A DNA stretch of 64,000 nucleotides from Hyphomicrobium_A sp965243865 (GCF_965243865.1 NZ_OZ251603.1:558001-622000), one strand, 5' to 3'; positions 35,232 to 44,403 are shown, counted from the first letter of the stretch. Made by a program: numbers and translations. Notes: generated from the sequence alone by a model not told the origin.

Positions 35232-36527
35232 ATGAACACGATCGAAATCCGGGTCCCTGACATCGGCAGCTACGCCGACGTTCCCGTCATCGAGGTATTG
35301 GTGAAACCGGGCGACAGCGTTCGCGCCGAGGATCCACTGATCACGCTCGAATCCGATAAGGCGACGATGGAAGTCCCGGCCCCGTCATCGGGACGCGTCG
35401 CCGAGATCAACATCGGCGTCGGCGACAAAGTCAGCGCGGGCAGTCTCATCCTCAAACTGCTGCCCGAAGGTGCAGCCGCAGGCACAGCTGGCGACACCGC
35501 ACAAATCGCCGATACCGCTGCTGCCGCATCCGCATCAGCGCCCGGCGGCAGTGCAGCTGAACAGAACGCAGCGCCGTCATCTCCAACTATCACGTCGAAC
35601 GGCAACGGCCATGCAGGCCCGTTCCCGGCACCTACCGACTTCGGCAGCATCTACGCCAGTCCGTCCGTGCGTCGACTCGCGAGAGAACTCGACATCGACC
35701 CGACGAAGCTCAAAGGTACCGGCGACAAAGGCCGCATAACCAAGGACGACGTCAAACGCGCGTTGGGTGCCAGCGGTGCCGCGCAGGGAGCTGGCATACC
35801 GGCAATCCCCGCGCAGGACTTCGCCAAGTTCGGCCCCATCAGCACTAAGCCATTGTCGCGCATGAAGCGGCTGTCGGGGCCCCACCTCCACCGCGCCTGG
35901 CTCAACATTCCGCACGTCACGCACACCGACGAGGCCGACATCACCGAGCTCGAGGTGTACCGCAAACAGCTCGATGCTGCCGCGAAGGACAAAGGCTACC
36001 GTGTAACGCTGCTCTCGTTCCTGCTCATGGCAACCGTGACCGCGCTGAAGCAGCATCCCGAGTTCAATGCCTCGCTGTCTCCCTCCGGCGAGGAGCTGAT
36101 CCTGAAGCATTACTTCAACATCGGCGTCGCCGTGGATACACCGGATGGCCTCGTCGTGCCGGTGATCAAGGATGTAGACCGCAAACGCATCATTGAGCTC
36201 AGTCAGGAGCTGGCAGGCGTCTCCCAAAAGATGCGCGACGGGAAAATCGCCCCGACGGACATCCAAGGCGCCACCTTCTCCATCTCGAGCTTGGGTGGCA
36301 TCGGCGGAACCAATTTCACCCCCATCGTCAACGCGCCAGAGGTGGCGATCCTCGGCGTCGTCCGCGCCCGCATGACCCCCGTCTGGAACGGCGACAGCTT
36401 CGAGCCGCGCCTCATGCTGCCTCTGTGCCTCTCCTACGATCACCGCGTGATCGACGGAGCGCTCGCCGCACGCTTCACGCGTCGCCTTGCCGAAGTTCTC
36501 GGCGATGTCCGCCAACTCGTCCTCTGA
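35232..36527 (+). CDS. aceF: Pyruvate dehydrogenase E2, dihydrolipoyl acetyltransferase
   Basis: This protein has about 431 residues from the ATG at 35232; a GTG at 35217 is an alternative. It has one lipoyl domain (TLESDKATMEVPAPSSG; lipoyl Lys in SDKAT), an Ala/Pro-rich linker, a peripheral-subunit-binding domain (SPSVRRLARELDIDPTKLKGTGDKGRITKDDV), and the acetyltransferase domain ending with the catalytic DHRVIDGALAARF. The single lipoyl domain contrasts with three in the enterobacterial AceF. It is the core of the complex with AceE and Lpd. Confidence 0.94.
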   Translation: MNTIEIRVPDIGSYADVPVIEVLVKPGDSVRAEDPLITLESDKATMEVPAPSSGRVAEINIGVGDKVSAGSLILKLLPEGAAAGTAGDTAQIADTAAAASASAPGGSAAEQNAAPSSPTITSNGNGHAGPFPAPTDFGSIYASPSVRRLARELDIDPTKLKGTGDKGRITKDDVKRALGASGAAQGAGIPAIPAQDFAKFGPISTKPLSRMKRLSGPHLHRAWLNIPHVTHTDEADITELEVYRKQLDAAAKDKGYRVTLLSFLLMATVTALKQHPEFNASLSPSGEELILKHYFNIGVAVDTPDGLVVPVIKDVDRKRIIELSQELAGVSQKMRDGKIAPTDIQGATFSISSLGGIGGTNFTPIVNAPEVAILGVVRARMTPVWNGDSFEPRLMLPLCLSYDHRVIDGALAARFTRRLAEVLGDVRQLVL

Positions 36528-36542
36528 GCCCAGCCCAGCGCA

Positions 36543-37976
36543 ATGCCAAACCAGTCAGAACTGCAGACCGAGATCCTCGTCCTCGGTGCCGGCCCCGGCG
36601 GCTACACTGCCGCTTTCCGCGCCGCCGACCTCGGAAAGAAAGTCACGCTCGTCGAGCGCTCACCCGTGCTCGGCGGCGTATGCCTCAACGTTGGCTGCAT
36701 CCCCTCAAAAGCATTGTTGCATGCAGCCAAGGTGATCGAAGAGGCCGAGGAATTCAGCGCCGCCGGCATTGCATTTGCGGCGCCGTCGGTCGATCTCGAC
36801 AAGCTGCGCGGATGGAAGAATGACGTCATCAAACGCCTGACCGGCGGCCTTGCAGCGTTGGCCAAGCAGCGTGCCGTCAAAGTTGTAACGGGCACCGGGC
36901 GCTTCGTGTCCGCGCACAGCGTGGAGGTCACCGGCGCCAAGGGCGAAATCACGCGCATCACCTTCGATCAGGCAATCATTGCCGCCGGATCGGAGCCCGT
37001 GCGGCTACCGTTCCTGCCCACATCTGATCCACGCATCATCGATTCCACCGGCGCTCTCGAAATCACCGACATTCCCGAGACGATGCTCGTCATCGGCGGC
37101 GGTATCATCGGTCTGGAGATGGCAACGGTCTATCACGCACTCGGCACCCGCATCACCATTGCCGAGATGCTGGACCAGATCATTCCCGGTGCCGACGCCG
37201 ACATCGTCAAGCCGCTGATGAAGCGGATCAAGTCCCAGTACGCCGCCATCCTGCTCGGCACCAAAGTCGCAAGCGTCGATGCATCCGGCAAAAAACTTGC
37301 CGTGACCTTCGCCGGGGCCAACGTCCCCGGTCCGCAGAGCTTCGACAAGATTCTCGTCGCCGTCGGCCGCTCGCCGAACGGCAAGACGCTGGCGCTCGAA
37401 AGCGCTGGCATCGCAGTCGACGAACGCGGATTCATCCCGGTCGATCGCCGCATGCGCACCAGCGTTCCGCACATCTTCGCTATCGGCGATATCGTTGGCC
37501 AGCCGATGCTTGCTCACAAAGCCGTGCACGAAGGAAAGGTAGCAGCGGAAGTCGCCGCCGGCATGAAATCCGCATTCGACGCCCGCGTGATTGCGTCCGT
37601 TGCCTACACCGATCCGGAAGTCGCCTGGGTCGGCCTCACCGAGGTCGAGGCTAAGACCAATGGCATCCGCAACGAGAAGGCAAGCTTTCCCTGGGCGGCT
37701 TCGGGGCGTGCATTGTCTTTGCGCCGCGACGACGGGCTTACCAAGATCCTCTTCGATCCGGACACGCATCGCATTCTTGGTTGCGGGATTGTCGGGCCTA
37801 ACGCTGGCGATCTGATCGCAGAAGCCGCGCTTGCCATCGAGATGGGCGCCGACGCCACCGACATCAGCGCCACCATTCATCCCCATCCGACGCTATCGGA
37901 GACGATTGCCCAGGCAGCCGAGATGTTCGAAGGCACCATCACTGACCTGATGCCAGCCCCGCGCCGCAAGCCCTAG
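36543..37976 (+). CDS. lpd: Dihydrolipoyl dehydrogenase (E3)
   Basis: This 477-residue flavoprotein disulfide reductase has an FAD motif (ILVLGAGPGGYTAAFRAADLG), the redox-active disulfide GVCLNVGCIPSKALLHAAK, a second Rossmann motif (MLVIGGGIIGLEMATVYHALG), and the C-terminal His-Glu dyad (HPHPTLSE). It reoxidises the lipoyl groups of AceF and makes NADH. There is no N-terminal lipoyl domain. It is the last gene of the operon; no clear terminator follows. Confidence 0.95.
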   Translation: MPNQSELQTEILVLGAGPGGYTAAFRAADLGKKVTLVERSPVLGGVCLNVGCIPSKALLHAAKVIEEAEEFSAAGIAFAAPSVDLDKLRGWKNDVIKRLTGGLAALAKQRAVKVVTGTGRFVSAHSVEVTGAKGEITRITFDQAIIAAGSEPVRLPFLPTSDPRIIDSTGALEITDIPETMLVIGGGIIGLEMATVYHALGTRITIAEMLDQIIPGADADIVKPLMKRIKSQYAAILLGTKVASVDASGKKLAVTFAGANVPGPQSFDKILVAVGRSPNGKTLALESAGIAVDERGFIPVDRRMRTSVPHIFAIGDIVGQPMLAHKAVHEGKVAAEVAAGMKSAFDARVIASVAYTDPEVAWVGLTEVEAKTNGIRNEKASFPWAASGRALSLRRDDGLTKILFDPDTHRILGCGIVGPNAGDLIAEAALAIEMGADATDISATIHPHPTLSETIAQAAEMFEGTITDLMPAPRRKP

Positions 37977-38342
37977 CGCAAAGCGCGCGGCAACCCCCAA
38001 GCTTCTAACAGCCTCGCCAATTGCGAAAGCCAATGACCGTGCGCGCCATTCATTGGGTAGTTTCTGCAAATCCGGTTTTCGCGGGCGGTCCACCACACTG
38101 TAACGCACGCAAGCCGAGTTACACGCCAACACACAACACCTGCACAGGCGCGTTCCCAATCGCGCAGAATACCTACGCTACTTCAAAGACTTATTGGCCA
38201 GCGAATATCTCCGCAGATTAAAGCACGCGGTGGCATACCGTTTGCAAAGATCAAAAATGGAGCCACATTCGAGCGTACTCATGCAGCACTCGATTGCTGG
38301 ATCCGCCGTCGCGTAATCGGAGACGGGGGACGGGGGGGCCGC

Positions 38343-38558
38343 ACCGGTACTATCGAGGCGCTTCTGCTCGGCGCATCGATAGTCCGGTCCGGCCGGGTTT
38401 CGCTCCATTGCCCGGCCTTGTGACCTCACCCATGACCAGCGGTCGGCTTTCTCGTCGCCAGCCGCTGGTCCCTCCGTCGATCCCGACTATGGCGTTACCG
38501 CCAGCGTAGGCCGTCCGCCACTTCGGATGCGCCGAAAGTGAGCTGCCCAGTTCGGCAG
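38343..38558. ncRNA. Cluster of six consecutive hairpins in a gene-free stretch (candidate structured RNA)
   Basis: Within the 718-base gap between lpd and the next gene lie six adjacent inverted repeats. A: 13 bp with one bulge (38343-38356/38376-38388). B: 7 bp (38391-38397/38411-38417). C: 9 bp plus an inner GGC/GCC stem (38434-38442/38462-38470). D: 5 bp with loop TTAC (38490-38503). E: 8 bp with one bulge (38519-38540). F: 5 bp, loop CAGTTC (38543-38558). No frame here looks protein-coding. I do not recognise RNase P, tmRNA, 6S or SRP signatures. Strand is unknown. The rest of the gap (37977-38342, 38559-38694) shows nothing I can support. Confidence 0.45.
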
Positions 38559-38694
38559 TCGTCTGCGTCCAATCTAGTTCTCCGATCAATCACAGCGCCC
38601 GGAGGCATCGCCTGCCGGGATGGTTCCTTGCTGGTCGTTTCCAGCGAGACGATCGGCTGCGTGCGAACGCTGAATGCAAAAAAGGATACAGGGA

Positions 38695-39579
38695 ATGGCC
38701 TCAATCAATTGGTCCGCTTGGGCGAACGGGCTGCCACTACGCAGTACGGTTGCAGTACTGGCGACAGGATGCGCGCTCTTGGGCGCCGAACCAGCGCGTG
38801 CGCAGACCGTGTTCGATGTCATCGGCCCGCACGAGTACGATTTGCCGGTGAACTTCGATCCGTTCAACGTGTTCGTTCAGTACGCCTACGTTCAGAACGA
38901 CTCGCAACGTTGGGACGCAAACGGCGATCTAGTCGCTGGCTCGGGTGCTCAGCGCATCGTCGGACTATCGAAATACGTCCACTTCTGGACGCCGGACTTC
39001 AACCGCAACATCGGCCTCGCGTGGGAAATCATCCAGCCGGAAATCTCGATCCGGGATCGCGATGCGGTGGATCCCGCGGATCGCCACCGCAGCGGCTTCG
39101 GCGACACCTACACGGGCTTTGCTGCCTGGTTCAAGCCGACACCCCAATCGACTCTCGGTATCCAGTCGTTCCTGCAGATCCCCTGGGGCGACAAGAGCGT
39201 CAGCGACGGCAACTGGAAAAACCTCACCAGCATGCTGTGGTACACGCCGCTGATCTGGGAACTCGATTGGACGGGCGATGCCGGTTTCATGTGGCAATCG
39301 CCGTTGGTCGACGGCGTCAAGCCCGGCACGACATTCTACACCAACAATCGCTTCGGCTGGCGCGTCAATCAGTGGCTCGAGCCGTTCATCGCTCTCGATT
39401 ATGAGCATTCCGACGCCTACGGCATCGTTCCGGAATCCTGGGTGTTCGACGGCGGTCTCGGCGTCATGGTGTTTACGTACAAGGGCCAGTCGATCACCGC
39501 CCGCTACTCGACCAGCTTCAAGGGACAGAACCATTCCGACAACAACAGCTGGAACCTGAAGTACGTCTACACTTGGTGA
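38695..39579 (+). CDS. Outer-membrane channel-like protein, MetA-pathway (PF13557-type) family
   Basis: The start is the ATG at 38695, eight bases after AGGA; an ATG at 38674 is less well placed. The about 294-residue protein has a signal peptide ending near EPARAQ and a beta-barrel pattern of alternating aromatic residues ending in Trp (KYVYTW). It resembles the family annotated as 'putative MetA-pathway of phenol degradation', outer-membrane proteins thought to admit hydrophobic or aromatic compounds. No catabolic genes are adjacent, so the substrate is unknown. Confidence 0.75.
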   Translation: MASINWSAWANGLPLRSTVAVLATGCALLGAEPARAQTVFDVIGPHEYDLPVNFDPFNVFVQYAYVQNDSQRWDANGDLVAGSGAQRIVGLSKYVHFWTPDFNRNIGLAWEIIQPEISIRDRDAVDPADRHRSGFGDTYTGFAAWFKPTPQSTLGIQSFLQIPWGDKSVSDGNWKNLTSMLWYTPLIWELDWTGDAGFMWQSPLVDGVKPGTTFYTNNRFGWRVNQWLEPFIALDYEHSDAYGIVPESWVFDGGLGVMVFTYKGQSITARYSTSFKGQNHSDNNSWNLKYVYTW

Positions 39580-39588
39580 CGCACGACA

Positions 39589-39619
39589 CTGCGTGGCGGG
39601 CCGAGTGCTCGCCACGCAG
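39589..39619 (+). terminator. Hairpin after the outer-membrane protein gene
   Basis: A perfect 10-bp stem (CTGCGTGGCG at 39589-39598 with CGCCACGCAG at 39610-39619) and an 11-base loop start ten bases after the stop codon. There is no T-run, so a terminator role is likely from position but not proven. Confidence 0.5.
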
Positions 39620-39711
39620 GCTTCAAGCAAATGAACGAGCGTAAGTGCCAATGGCGAGCCAATCGCTCTCCCGCGACGCCAGAGTTGGCCATCCCAAAGG
39701 CTTGAAAAGAA

Positions 39712-39756
39712 TGGTGGGTGATGAAGGATTCGAACCTTCGACCCGCTGATTAAGAG
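39712..39756 (-). other. 3' fragment of a tRNA-Lys(CTT) gene, putative attachment site
   Basis: On the minus strand these 45 bases read from the anticodon loop (CTCTTAA, anticodon CTT) through the 3' anticodon stem, variable loop, T-arm (GAAGG, TTCGAAT, CCTTC) and acceptor 3' strand (ATCACCC A) to an encoded CCA. The 5' half (D-arm, 5' acceptor strand, 5' anticodon stem) is absent from the adjoining sequence. A 3' half starting at the anticodon loop is a common core for tRNA-targeted integrases. By geometry the inserted DNA lies on the higher-coordinate side. Confidence 0.8.
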
Positions 39757-40487
39757 GCAAGGAATTACTCAAGTTCCTCAACGCGCATTGCTACTTTGGC
39801 GGCTTTTTGGGTTGTATAGAAGTCAATGACTTAGCGGCGCTGGAGCAACGCGTTGTCTCTGACAGTTGAGACAATGGCACGCCGTCTGTCACGGACGAAA
39901 AGTCCCATATGCGGAAGTCGATGCACTCCCCCCTTTCTCTACCGACGTGACCTCCGCAACGTCTGCTGCGGGAGGTAAAGCGGCCCATCGCGCGCGGCGC
40001 GCTAAGGCCCGGTGGGCATGATCGGTACGGTGGCGCCCGGCCGTTGAAGCGCATCAACCACGGCACGCGCATACCTCGTTTTCCTGTCGACTACGGTGCC
40101 GTGTTCATGATGAGCCGCAATGCACTTCTCCATCTGGCGTGTGAGCTTCACGTGGCGTTCGCGCGCCTATGGCCCGCCGCCGCGCCTATCGGCTCGCCAT
40201 GTGCGAATAGGACTCCGGTCCCGGCGGCGCGCTGGCGCGACCTCTGACCGCCAGCCCTTGCGGTGTTGACTTTCGGGGCCTCGGCCCCATGTTAGGGGCA
40301 TGTTCGTACCCGCCATATATTACTTGAAGCTCCCCGGTGAGGGTGGCGACGCCGCAGGCCTTTAGGCCCGGCGCGGCTTTTAACGTGCCCCGCCCGCCGG
40401 GATCACTGAACAACCCGAGCAGCAACGCGAACAGCGATTCGCATCTTCGTCATGTGTGCGCCCCAGAGCGCAGGCACCGAGGTCATC
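39757..40487. other. Non-coding stretch next to the tRNA-Lys fragment
   Basis: About 730 bases hold no frame with coding character and no integrase on either strand. Visible structure: a 9-bp hairpin with one bulge at 39950-39976 (ACCTCCGCA/TGCGGGAGGT), and GC-rich palindromes near 40275-40290 and 40350-40380. It may be the end of an integrated element or decayed DNA. Confidence 0.4.
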
Positions 40488-40937
40488 ATGCTTCAGCGTC
40501 TTCACAACGCATCCCTACCCCCTATCGTCGTCGGCCGGTCCGACGAGCACCGGTTGACCGCGCTCGCCATCGCAGCAACGCTGACCGGCTCAGCGGGAAC
40601 CGTGGGCCACACCTTGCTGTTCGAGATGGAGCGGGCCGACGTGGTGGGCGACGCCGATGTTCCCGACGATGTGGTGCGCATGGAGTCCGTCGTGGACTTC
40701 AGTATCGACGACGCCAAGCGTCGGCGCGTCCGCCTAGTCTATCCGGCGGATGCCGACATCGACAGCGGGAAGATCTCGGTGCTGACGCCGATCGGCACCG
40801 CGCTAATTGGCATGTCGCCGGGACAGGCGATCCCGTTGGAGGGGCCGGACGGCTGCGCGCACACGCTCGCTGTGCTGTCGGTGGCACCGGCCGAGTCCCG
40901 CAGGCCTCAGAAGGCGCGCGTCGCCGCAGGATCCTGA
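40488..40937 (+). CDS. GreA/Rnk-like (transcript cleavage factor C-terminal fold) protein 1
   Basis: The start is the ATG at 40488 with GAGG just upstream; an ATG-equivalent start at 40452 is less likely. The 149-residue protein has a C-terminal GreA/GreB-type domain: VRMESVVDFSIDDAKRRRVRLVYPADADIDSGKISVLTPIGTALIGMSPGQAI, as in Rnk, the nucleoside diphosphate kinase regulator. Rnk-type proteins bind RNA polymerase near the secondary channel but lack the long GreA coiled-coil. The N-terminal 60 residues are short and variable. A second diverged copy follows 100 bases later. Confidence 0.75.
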   Translation: MLQRLHNASLPPIVVGRSDEHRLTALAIAATLTGSAGTVGHTLLFEMERADVVGDADVPDDVVRMESVVDFSIDDAKRRRVRLVYPADADIDSGKISVLTPIGTALIGMSPGQAIPLEGPDGCAHTLAVLSVAPAESRRPQKARVAAGS

Positions 40938-41037
40938 TCCTGGCACGGCGGCAAAGCCGCCGGAGCCAGGCGAGTACCACTTCCACCACCCTTTGTATGA
41001 GAGGCCGCGCCCCCATGCGCGGCCGATGGAGCGCGCC

Positions 41038-41502
41038 ATGACCAGACTGCCGCCTTGCCAACTCTCTGTGAGGGATTTCCACGTTCTCGAGCAGTTGTTC
41101 GACAGCGACATCACCGACCCGGTGTTCTATCGGCTGCTGCGCGCGAAGATCGCCGGAGCGGCGGTCATCGCGCACAGCGTCATGGACTGCAACGTCGCGA
41201 CGATCGGCCGCCGCGTGGATTTCATCATCGACGACCAGCTTTGCGAGAGCCTCGTCCTGACCGCGGAGCCGGGAACGCGCCCGTCGCGGCTGACGCTGCC
41301 GGTGACGACGCTGCGCGGGCTTGCGTTGCTAGGGCTCAAGGGCGGCGACGAGAGCACGCTTGAAATGCCATACGGCCGACAGGAGCGACTTCGCCTGACG
41401 AAGGTCTATCAGACGCGCGAAGACAATGTACGCCCGTTACATCGCGCAGCACCGCGCGGACAGTTTCCCGGCGACGACGATCCGGGTCCAAGGGCAGCGT
41501 GA
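41038..41502 (+). CDS. GreA/Rnk-like protein 2, diverged
   Basis: This 154-residue protein starts at the ATG at 41038, with GGAG ten bases upstream. The central region aligns with the preceding protein (NVATIGRRVDFIIDDQLCESLVLTAEP; TLRGLALLGLKGGDESTLEMPYGRQERLRLTKV), but the DxDxxxGKIS core is replaced. A Pro/Gly/Asp-rich tail ends the chain. It is likely a paralogue specialised for another partner, and its function is unknown. A hairpin after the stop (GGCTCGACC/GGTTGAGTC, 41512-41533) may terminate the transcript. Confidence 0.65.
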   Translation: MTRLPPCQLSVRDFHVLEQLFDSDITDPVFYRLLRAKIAGAAVIAHSVMDCNVATIGRRVDFIIDDQLCESLVLTAEPGTRPSRLTLPVTTLRGLALLGLKGGDESTLEMPYGRQERLRLTKVYQTREDNVRPLHRAAPRGQFPGDDDPGPRAA

Positions 41503-41972
41503 CGTCTGACTGGCTCGACCCTTGGGTTGAGTCACCCACCCGTTGTTTAACGCAATGCGTTCGACAGGCGTCGGTCTAGGTGCGTTGGCGGTCCAAGTCG
41601 TTCGACATTGGCCCGCAGTTGAGATCAGACCTTGTCAGCTCTGGAGAGCATTGCCGGCGCGACTTCTGCTAATTCGGCAGCGCGACCGCTGCGCCCATTA
41701 GTGGAAGTTGCCTGCTCGACGGTGCCCCCTTAGTTCCCATGTTTGCTTTCTGGCTAGGATCCTCACCGGCTTGCTTGGCTCATGTCGAGCAGGATTGGAA
41801 CTGCAAACGCGTTCACCGCCAGCACCACTCCTCAAGGGGGGAGGATGAGCGGCACACTGGTATTCATCGCCACGATGCTGCCGACGCTTGCCTGTCCAGG
41901 CAGGTGCGCAAGAAGATCAAAAGACAGCCCGAGCATCCCCAATTAGCGCGCCCTGACGAGCGGATGTTGACC
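41503..41972. other. Gene-free gap between the Rnk-like pair and nosX
   Basis: Apart from the hairpin at 41512-41533, I see no supported gene or clear site. A short frame at 41739-41999 has no coding character and runs into the nosX 3' end on the opposite strand. Confidence 0.5.
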
Positions 41973-43004
41973 TCAGTCAACCTTGGAACGGACACCTAGA
42001 TGCGCCGTCAGAGCCGTGAGCTCCCGCGTATCGCCGGCGCCCGAGACAAGGACCTTTACGTCATCCGTGCTCACTAGAGTCGAACTAATCGCCTCATCCT
42101 TCATGAGCGCGAACGCGGTTGAGAGCGCGTCGGCCGTGGTTGCCATATCTGCAACCACGGACACATTTCTCAAAGGCTCGGCGCATGTACCCGTCACTGG
42201 ATTGAACAAGTGATTGTAGTGCCCTCGCTCATCGAACTGAAATCCATGCGCACCCGAGGTCGCGACGGACCTGTTCGTTGCGGGAATTTCGAACCCTGAG
42301 ACTTCGGCCTGCGAACCCTCGATCGCAATCCGCCAAGGCTGGCCGTCAGGACGCGCGCCGAGTGCGCGAATCTCGCCCATATCCACGAGGCAGTTCTGAA
42401 TCCCGGAGGCTCGTAGACGCTCGACAACGCGGTCCGTGATGTAACCTTGCGCGATGCCATTGAGGGTCAACCCCATTCCCCGACGCGCGAATACGACCTT
42501 ATCGCGGTCGAAGCGCACGTTCCCCCAACCGACCAGATCAAGTGCATCTCTTATCTTCGCGGAAGACGGTCCCTGGGAAGCATCGCGAACAACCGCAAAA
42601 TGATCCGCATGGCAGCGCCAGAGCGGCTGCACGGAAGGATCGAAGGCGCCGCCGGTCAGGCGCCAGAAATGATCGCACGAAGCCAAGAGGTCCGACAGCT
42701 CGGCGGGAGGCGCCGCCAGCACCCCGCTGCGGTTGAGTTCGCACAGCGTGGAATCTTCCCGGTAGAGACTGAATATCTGCTCCAGCCGCTGCGACTCGGC
42801 GACGACTTGATTGATGAGGTCCGCCGCTGCAGCTCTGTCGGGATGGTGAATGCGAATGGTAGCGACGCTGCCAAGCGAGATGCCGCGCCACTCTACGAGG
42901 GACCCCGCCGCGGCCGTCCTCGGCGCGCCGATCGGTACCACAGCCAATCCGGCGGCCGCGGCGCTGATCGTCAGGAACCTGCGTCTGCCGACTTTGCGCT
43001 CCAT
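41973..43004 (-). CDS. nosX: NosX, ApbE-family FAD:protein FMN transferase
   Basis: The start is the ATG at 43004, five bases after TAGGAGG; a longer frame runs through nosL and is rejected. It has a twin-arginine signal (GRRRFLTISAAAAGLAVVP) and then the ApbE fold: SLGSVATIRI, FDPSVQPLW, a GMGLTLNGIAQGYITDRV segment and NRSVATSGAHGFQFDERGHYNHLFNPVTG. In the Nos system it covalently attaches FMN to the periplasmic domain of NosR. It is the last gene of the nosRZDFYLX operon, 8 bases after nosL. Confidence 0.94.
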   Translation of the reverse strand: MERKVGRRRFLTISAAAAGLAVVPIGAPRTAAAGSLVEWRGISLGSVATIRIHHPDRAAAADLINQVVAESQRLEQIFSLYREDSTLCELNRSGVLAAPPAELSDLLASCDHFWRLTGGAFDPSVQPLWRCHADHFAVVRDASQGPSSAKIRDALDLVGWGNVRFDRDKVVFARRGMGLTLNGIAQGYITDRVVERLRASGIQNCLVDMGEIRALGARPDGQPWRIAIEGSQAEVSGFEIPATNRSVATSGAHGFQFDERGHYNHLFNPVTGTCAEPLRNVSVVADMATTADALSTAFALMKDEAISSTLVSTDDVKVLVSGAGDTRELTALTAHLGVRSKVD

Positions 43005-43012
43005 GCATCCTC

Positions 43013-43576
43013 CTAGGGTGATGGTGAGCCCGCCGGGCCACCATGGCCAACGTGCGGTTCGGCACCGCCTGCGCCGGGCTCCGAGCCGAGGACGTAGTCC
43101 TTGGGTACCTCTTCGAAAGTGACGACGCGGCCGCCATACTCGACGGCAAACTTTTCGGCGGCAACTCGGTCGGAGAAGGGAATCGTCTCCGGCGCTCCCA
43201 TGCCACCCTGCCTGCTGCTGCCGATGACGAAGAATGCCTTGCGCGCATCGACCCAGTTGGTGGGGCCTGGGCTGTCCCAGGATGGCGCCTTCGCCATGTC
43301 CGACACGTAGATGGCGCGAATGTCCTTGGCTTCGTCGGGCAGCATCGTAAAGGAGAAAGCATCGCGAGCAGAGGAGAACCACATGGGCTCGCTCGAACTG
43401 CCAAGGATGATCTGACCCTTCGGGCCCTTGTGCTCAAGCAGGTTCATCCCGCAGTAATGCCCCACCGCCTCGGCGGAGAGCGCGCGCGGGACGGGAGGTG
43501 CCTTAGGCGCCTCTTCCGTGCATGCAGCGAGTGCGATCGTGCCGAGGGCGACGCCAATCAGGGCAAACGTCTTCAT
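43013..43576 (-). CDS. nosL: NosL copper-binding lipoprotein
   Basis: The 187-residue protein starts at the ATG at 43576, overlapping the nosY stop (ATGA). The lipobox LAAC puts the acylated Cys at residue 19. The conserved NosL region follows, with HYCGMNLLEHKGPKGQI (Cys-Gly-Met copper site) and SDMAKAPSW. NosL delivers Cu(I) for the CuZ cluster of NosZ. The C-terminal 20 residues are Gly/Pro/His-rich. Confidence 0.93.
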   Translation of the reverse strand: MKTFALIGVALGTIALAACTEEAPKAPPVPRALSAEAVGHYCGMNLLEHKGPKGQIILGSSSEPMWFSSARDAFSFTMLPDEAKDIRAIYVSDMAKAPSWDSPGPTNWVDARKAFFVIGSSRQGGMGAPETIPFSDRVAAEKFAVEYGGRVVTFEEVPKDYVLGSEPGAGGAEPHVGHGGPAGSPSP

Positions 43577-44403
43577 AGCTCCCTCCGGGAAAAGGCGAGG
43601 ACAGCGAGCCCCAGCGGTAGCAAGGCCCACGTCAAGAGCGCGGCCAGCAGTAGCAGGGGACCCAGCGTCATCGTCTCGGCAAGCCCCGCCATTCCGGAGA
43701 ACAGGCTAACGTTGGCGGAGCCGGCAAGATTGAACATGCGATAGATGTCGGCTGGGTTGGCAAGCAGGAGCGCGCTCAGGACGCCAGCCGATATCGTGCG
43801 GCCCTGATCGAGGACGAGCAGGCCAAGCAGGGCCATGTCGTAGAGGACGACGAAAAGCAGCCAAATCCCGATGGCAATTCCAGCCGCAGTGGCCCGCTCG
43901 CGAACGAGCGCACTGATGAGATACCCGATGGCGATGAAGACAGCACCTAACAGCACCGATGATCCGATCATCATGGCGAAGGCGGTCAGGCTGTCAGCGT
44001 CGATCTCTGTGCCTGAGGTGGCGAGTAGGATTACGGCAGCGCCGTAGCCGAGGACGGTCGCAAAAGCGAGGATCGCGAGGTGACCAATGAATTTGCCGAG
44101 CAGGACCTGCCAGCGCCCGACGGGGTAGCTTAACAGCAAGAGCATGGTGCCGCGCTCGATCTCCCCCACGATCGCATCGTGCGAGATCAGAAGTGCAATC
44201 AACGGCAGGAGGAAGATGGTGAGGCTCGAAAGACTGACGATCACCACATCAAGAGCACGCACGCCGACGGTGCCCGTCGGTGCGCTGCCGAGCAGGGTGA
44301 GCGTCAGGGCAAGCGCGGCCAACAGAAGCGTCGTGGCGAGCACCCAGCGATTGCGCAGGCTCTCCTGGATCTCCTTGCCGGCAATCACGAGCATGTTTCT
44401 CAT
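43573..44403 (-). CDS. nosY: NosY ABC transporter permease
   Basis: This 276-residue protein has about six hydrophobic segments and the ABC-2 type layout (IVGEIERGTMLLLLSYPVGRWQVLLGKFIGH). With NosF and periplasmic NosD it forms the NosDFY complex needed to build the CuZ site. Four-base ATGA overlaps with both nosF and nosL indicate coupled translation. Confidence 0.93.
   Translation of the reverse strand: MRNMLVIAGKEIQESLRNRWVLATTLLLAALALTLTLLGSAPTGTVGVRALDVVIVSLSSLTIFLLPLIALLISHDAIVGEIERGTMLLLLSYPVGRWQVLLGKFIGHLAILAFATVLGYGAAVILLATSGTEIDADSLTAFAMMIGSSVLLGAVFIAIGYLISALVRERATAAGIAIGIWLLFVVLYDMALLGLLVLDQGRTISAGVLSALLLANPADIYRMFNLAGSANVSLFSGMAGLAETMTLGPLLLLAALLTWALLPLGLAVLAFSRREL

Noticed and set aside
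33827..35263. Minus-strand frame of 478 codons opposite aceE
   Set aside because: Shadow of aceE; no conserved motif.
38343..38558. RNase P RNA, tmRNA, 6S or SRP RNA in the hairpin cluster
   Set aside because: None of their conserved core sequences could be found on either strand.
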